This document shows positions 13,206-15,919 of a stretch of 15,919 nucleotides of DNA, piece by piece (within the stretch, counting starts at the first letter, position 1; every line of letters begins with the position of its first letter). The notes under the pieces were generated by a model. The model did no database searches and was not told the origin of the DNA. It worked only from the letters and a program-made list of their open reading frames with translations. This DNA is from JBEBSD01 sp040394475 (GTDB lineage Bacteria; Bacteroidota; Bacteroidia; Cytophagales; Spirosomataceae): positions 1 to 15,919 of the forward strand of contig JBEBSD010000109.1 in assembly GCA_040394475.1 (NCBI GenBank), given 5' to 3'. A program made the position numbers and the translations under genes.

Positions 13206-15656
13206 TCATGGTTGCGCCGGTGCTATCAGCTTCCGCGCCTTCCACTGACTGAGCAATGTCGTAAACAGGATAATACTGACGGAGCTTGCAGGCATCAGGA
13301 TAGCCGCCACTACGGGCGACAACACCCCTCTGACTGCGAAAAACAGTCCGATAGCATTGTAAATCAGGGAGAACACAAAACTCCCGATCACAATGGTCCT
13401 GCCTGCTTTTGCCAGCCGGATGAACGCTCCCAGGCGATGCAACTGTCCTCCTTCCAGGATGGCATCGCTGTTAGGGGTGAAATTGTTAAGGGTATCCGAC
13501 ACTGCGACTCCCACATCACTTTGCTTCAAGGCTCCGGCATCATTAAGCCCGTCGCCCAGCATCAGGACCCGGCTGTCCTGCTGCAGGGTCTTTATAAAAT
13601 GCAGTTTTTCTTCCGGGCTCCGGGAGAAGTACAGGCGGTCGGGGTCCGGAAAGACACGCCCCAGAAACTCCCTGTCCGTAGGGTGGTCACCCGATAAGAG
13701 GTAGGTATCGTATCCGGCTGCTTCCAGCTGCCCGATGGTCGTGGCCAGGCCCTCCCGGTAGCGGCTTCGGATGGCAAAATAGCCTCTTACCTGCTGATCA
13801 AAGGCCACGTAAACCCGGGAGGCGGCTTCAACCGGTTCGTGCGGCAGCCCTGCAAACCGTGCGGAGCCCAGGCGGAGGCGTGTTGCTCCGTAATAGGCCT
13901 CAAGGCCGGCCCCTGTCCGTTCGCAGAACCGGTCTGCTTCCGGAACGGCGCCGGCTTTTTTTAACGACCGGTGTACCAGTTTACTCAGGGGATGTACCGA
14001 CTGCGCCGCCAATGCAGCGACCAAAGCCGTTTCGGCAGGTGTCAGCGGGGTTCCGACAAACTCCACGGTCGCGGTGTCCGGCAATGTCAACGTACCTGTT
14101 TTATCAAATACAATCGTCCGGATACCGGCTAATTTTTCCAGGACACGGGCATTTTTCAGGTAGAACCGGTATTTCCCGAAGAGCGCTACTAAATTCCCGT
14201 TCGTAAAGGTCTCCGATAATAACAAGGCACAGGGGCAGGCGATAATCCAGACGGTTGTCATGGCATCAACCCCTCGCTTAAAATCACCTGCCATCCCCCA
14301 GAAAACCCAGCTGACGGAACCGATGAGAAAGACGGCCAGTGTAAAATATTTATTAATGACGGCTGTCAAACGACTTTCCTTCTCCTCTTCATGGCGTGAG
14401 AATGCATCGTTGTTCCAGAGCTGCGTCAGGTAACTCTGTGAAACTTTCCGGGTGACTTCCAGTTCAACCGAGCGGCCAATGAGCTTACCGCCTGCATAAA
14501 TTACCTCATTCCGTGTTTTACCGACGGGATGCGCTTCTCCGCTCACGAAACTGTAGTCGATCAGGGCGCTCTCCGAAACCAGCCGCGAATCGCAGGGGAT
14601 CAGTTCGTTATTGCGGATCAGGATGTGTTCGCCGGGTTCCAGTTCTGTAACCTGTTTCTGCTGCTCACCGTCTGCATGCAGGCTGGTAACAGCAACTGGG
14701 AAATAAGACTTATAATCGCGGTCAAACGAAATCAACGAATAGCTTTTATCCTGAAAATACCGCCCTGTCAGCATAAAAAAGACAATACCCGTCATGGAGT
14801 CCAGATAACCGGCCCCTCCGTGAACGCCGATCTCGGCAAGGCTCCTCAGAAAAGTCACCAGGATAGCCAGGGCAATCGGAGCGTCAATATTCAGCTGTCC
14901 TTTTTTCAAGGCTTTCCACGCTGAGACAAAAAAACCGGAAGCTGCATAAAAAAAGACAGGTAGTGCCAGCAGAATGGCGATCACACCAAAGACTACACGC
15001 ATTTCCACTCCCAGTCCATCACTCTTGCCAATGGTAAAGTAATCCGAAAGTCCCAGGAACATGATATTCCCGAAAGCAAAACCGGAAATTCCTATTTTAT
15101 AGATACGTGTTTTATTGAAGGTGTTTTTCTGTGGAGTATCAAGGTCGTTCAGGCTAATGTAGGGCTCATACCCGATTGAAGCCATCAGGTGTGCCAGCTC
15201 GCTCAGTTTTAACCGGTTGTCATGCACCCTTATACGCACTTGCTTTTCCGGGAAATCAACTACTGCCGACACGACACCCGCATGCAGCCGGTGCAGGTTT
15301 TCCAATAACCAGATGCAGGAACTGCAATGCATGGAAGGGATCAGCCAGTTAACCTGTGTTTGTCCCTGCTCTCCAAAGGTAGTCACCCGCGGGCGCACCT
15401 CCGGCAGGTCGAGATAGGCATACTTCCCCTGGTACAGATCCTGATCGGGGGTGTTTCCCTTGGCTTCGGGCAATGTATAGTAGGTACATAAATTATGCGC
15501 ATTCAGGATACCGTAAACAACCTTGCAGCCCTCGCAACAAAATACTTTCTGATCGTGTTGGACGATCTCTTCCTCACAACTGACGCCGCAGTGGTAACAT
15601 ACTGTGTCTGCATGTACCGTACCGGGCCCGGGAAATTCCGGCATACTTTTTCTCAT
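13206..15656 (-). CDS. ccoI: CcoI/FixI copper-transporting P1B-type ATPase
   Basis: Exports Cu(I) to the periplasm for the cbb3 CuB centre. The 816-residue protein opens with a Cys-rich segment (C20-x2-C23 and CCEGC at 40-44), then an HMA domain with MHCSSC (109-114). Eight helices are expected. It carries the phosphatase-loop SGEAHP (372-377), the ion-channel CPC (474-476), the phosphorylated D518 (DKTGTLT), an HP locus H555-P556 (SVHPLS) and GDGLND (701-706). The last helix has MPASS (788-792) in place of the usual MxxSS copper ligand motif, so the Met and Ser pair are kept. The N-terminal double-Cys extension is typical of CcoI rather than CopA. The start follows GATGAGGT; the promoter lies about 58-101 bases upstream. 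Confidence 0.97.
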   Translation of the reverse strand: MRKSMPEFPGPGTVHADTVCYHCGVSCEEEIVQHDQKVFCCEGCKVVYGILNAHNLCTYYTLPEAKGNTPDQDLYQGKYAYLDLPEVRPRVTTFGEQGQTQVNWLIPSMHCSSCIWLLENLHRLHAGVVSAVVDFPEKQVRIRVHDNRLKLSELAHLMASIGYEPYISLNDLDTPQKNTFNKTRIYKIGISGFAFGNIMFLGLSDYFTIGKSDGLGVEMRVVFGVIAILLALPVFFYAASGFFVSAWKALKKGQLNIDAPIALAILVTFLRSLAEIGVHGGAGYLDSMTGIVFFMLTGRYFQDKSYSLISFDRDYKSYFPVAVTSLHADGEQQKQVTELEPGEHILIRNNELIPCDSRLVSESALIDYSFVSGEAHPVGKTRNEVIYAGGKLIGRSVELEVTRKVSQSYLTQLWNNDAFSRHEEEKESRLTAVINKYFTLAVFLIGSVSWVFWGMAGDFKRGVDAMTTVWIIACPCALLLSETFTNGNLVALFGKYRFYLKNARVLEKLAGIRTIVFDKTGTLTLPDTATVEFVGTPLTPAETALVAALAAQSVHPLSKLVHRSLKKAGAVPEADRFCERTGAGLEAYYGATRLRLGSARFAGLPHEPVEAASRVYVAFDQQVRGYFAIRSRYREGLATTIGQLEAAGYDTYLLSGDHPTDREFLGRVFPDPDRLYFSRSPEEKLHFIKTLQQDSRVLMLGDGLNDAGALKQSDVGVAVSDTLNNFTPNSDAILEGGQLHRLGAFIRLAKAGRTIVIGSFVFSLIYNAIGLFFAVRGVLSPVVAAILMPASSVSIILFTTLLSQWKARKLIAPAQP

Positions 15657-15671
15657 ACCTCATCGGTTTCA

Positions 15672-15712
15672 AGCGTGCAAACGGACCTGCTGAAATAGTC
15701 GGTTTTCACGCT
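15672..15712 (-). other. Long hairpin in the ccoI leader
   Basis: AGCGTGCAAACGGAC (15672-15686) pairs with GTCGGTTTTCACGCT (15698-15712) at 13 of 15 positions around an 11-base loop. The structure sits between the -7 box and the ccoI start codon. If transcription starts six or seven bases after the -7 box, the outer few pairs would be missing from the RNA but about ten would remain. It could affect mRNA stability or ccoI translation. Confidence 0.5.
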
Positions 15713-15713
15713 C

Positions 15714-15757
15714 CAAAATTCCGATAAAGGCGGCTGATGATGCATGATAACCGTCAT
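15714..15757 (-). promoter_or_regulatory. FNR-like box plus -7 element driving ccoI
   Basis: On the minus strand, ATGACGGTTATCAT (15744-15757), an inverted repeat ATGA-N6-TCAT, is followed by exactly 22 bases and then GAATTTTG (15714-15721), one mismatch from TAnnTTTG. The ccoI ATG is 57 bases further on. The layout is the same as at ccoS and hemN. A weak -7 box with no -33 element would fit dependence on an activator. Confidence 0.6.
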
Positions 15758-15800
15758 CCGGAAAGCTGACAACCATCACTCTTCCAGCCGTGGACGTGCC

Positions 15801-15829
15801 GAGGCTGTCTAAAAGGGCAGCCTCTTTTA
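15801..15829 (+). terminator. Terminator-like hairpin (GAGGCTG/CAGCCTC)
   Basis: GAGGCTG (15801-15807) and CAGCCTC (15818-15824) form a perfect 7-pair stem with a 10-base loop, followed on the plus strand by TTTTA. No plus-strand gene leads into it. On the minus strand the T-run is in the loop, so it would be a poor terminator for upstream genes. GAGGCTGTCT also resembles terminal repeats of some Bacteroidota insertion sequences from memory, so a mobile-element tip is possible. Confidence 0.4.
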
Positions 15830-15841
15830 CCACCTGTTGAA

Positions 15842-15919
15842 GGCTCGCCGAGCCGGGGGCGCCCAGCCGGCATTTTGGTAGCATTGAGGATACTCCATCC
15901 CGACAAAGCCCCGGAGGGG
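15842..15919. repeat. Probable interspersed non-coding repeat at window edge
   Basis: This stretch has small GC hairpins (GGCTC-GCC-GAGCC at 15842-15854; CCCC-GGA-GGGG at 15909-15919) around an AT-richer stretch that includes CATTTTGGTAGCA. The minus-strand pattern CCCCTCCGGGGCTT ... GCTACCAAAATGCCG resembles, from memory, a dispersed intergenic repeat seen many times in Bacteroidota genomes. It continues beyond the window. I see no recognisable protein in any frame here. Confidence 0.4.

Noticed and set aside
15669..15919. Open minus-strand frame running from the window edge to 12 bases before ccoI
   Set aside because: It resembles no family I know, crosses the FNR-like box, the -7 box and the hairpin, and its upstream part lies in repeat-like GC-rich DNA. 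Spacing alone would make it look like an operon partner, so it remains a weak alternative.
15827..15919. Second open minus-strand frame ending in TAA just before the GAGGCTG hairpin
   Set aside because: Only 30 codons are visible, with no recognisable motif, and they cover the probable interspersed repeat.

Overview
The window comes from a Bacteroidota genome, probably of the Cytophagia/Chitinophagia/Sphingobacteriia type. The signs are a fused CcoN-CcoO oxidase subunit, a single-haem CcoP, promoter boxes of the TAnnTTTG class, few Shine-Dalgarno sequences and tandem heptamer DNA in an intergenic gap. GC content is near 50% by eye. Every gene I accept is on the minus strand, so transcription runs from high to low coordinates.

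Reading in the direction of transcription: 15657-15919 is non-coding. It holds a GC-rich repeat at the window edge, a terminator-like hairpin and the ccoI promoter. Next come ccoI (copper P-type ATPase for the oxidase), ccoS (short and easily missed), ccoNO (fused catalytic and haem c subunits), ccoQP (fused), ccoG, a 243 bp heptamer-repeat spacer, ccoH and a TauE/DsbD_2-like membrane protein. Together they form a complete structural and assembly locus for a high-affinity cbb3 oxidase. Behind it are hemN (oxygen-independent haem synthesis), a PAS histidine kinase, a response regulator whose output domain is a CRP/FNR module, and a membrane proton pyrophosphatase (hppA). At the left end are tRNA-Pro(TGG) and a truncated tRNA-Arg(TCT) with a clear Bacteroidota promoter.

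The genes read as a micro-oxic energy module: oxidase, copper supply, haem supply and a PPi-driven pump, with a FixL/FixJ/FixK-like regulatory pair beside them. In this pair the FixJ receiver and FixK/FNR DNA-binding module are one protein.

The strongest new signal is in the promoters. Upstream of ccoI, ccoS and hemN there is a 14-bp FNR-like inverted repeat (nTGA-N6-TCAT), followed in all three cases by exactly 22 bases and then a TAnnTTTG-type -7 box (one mismatch at ccoI). The response regulator's recognition helix keeps the Glu and Arg that read GA/TC half-sites in CRP and FNR, and the protein has no Fe-S cysteine set. This suggests a local circuit in which a haem or redox PAS kinase phosphorylates a receiver-CRP activator that turns on the oxidase, copper and haem genes. 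The sites and spacings are read directly. The link between regulator and sites is inference.
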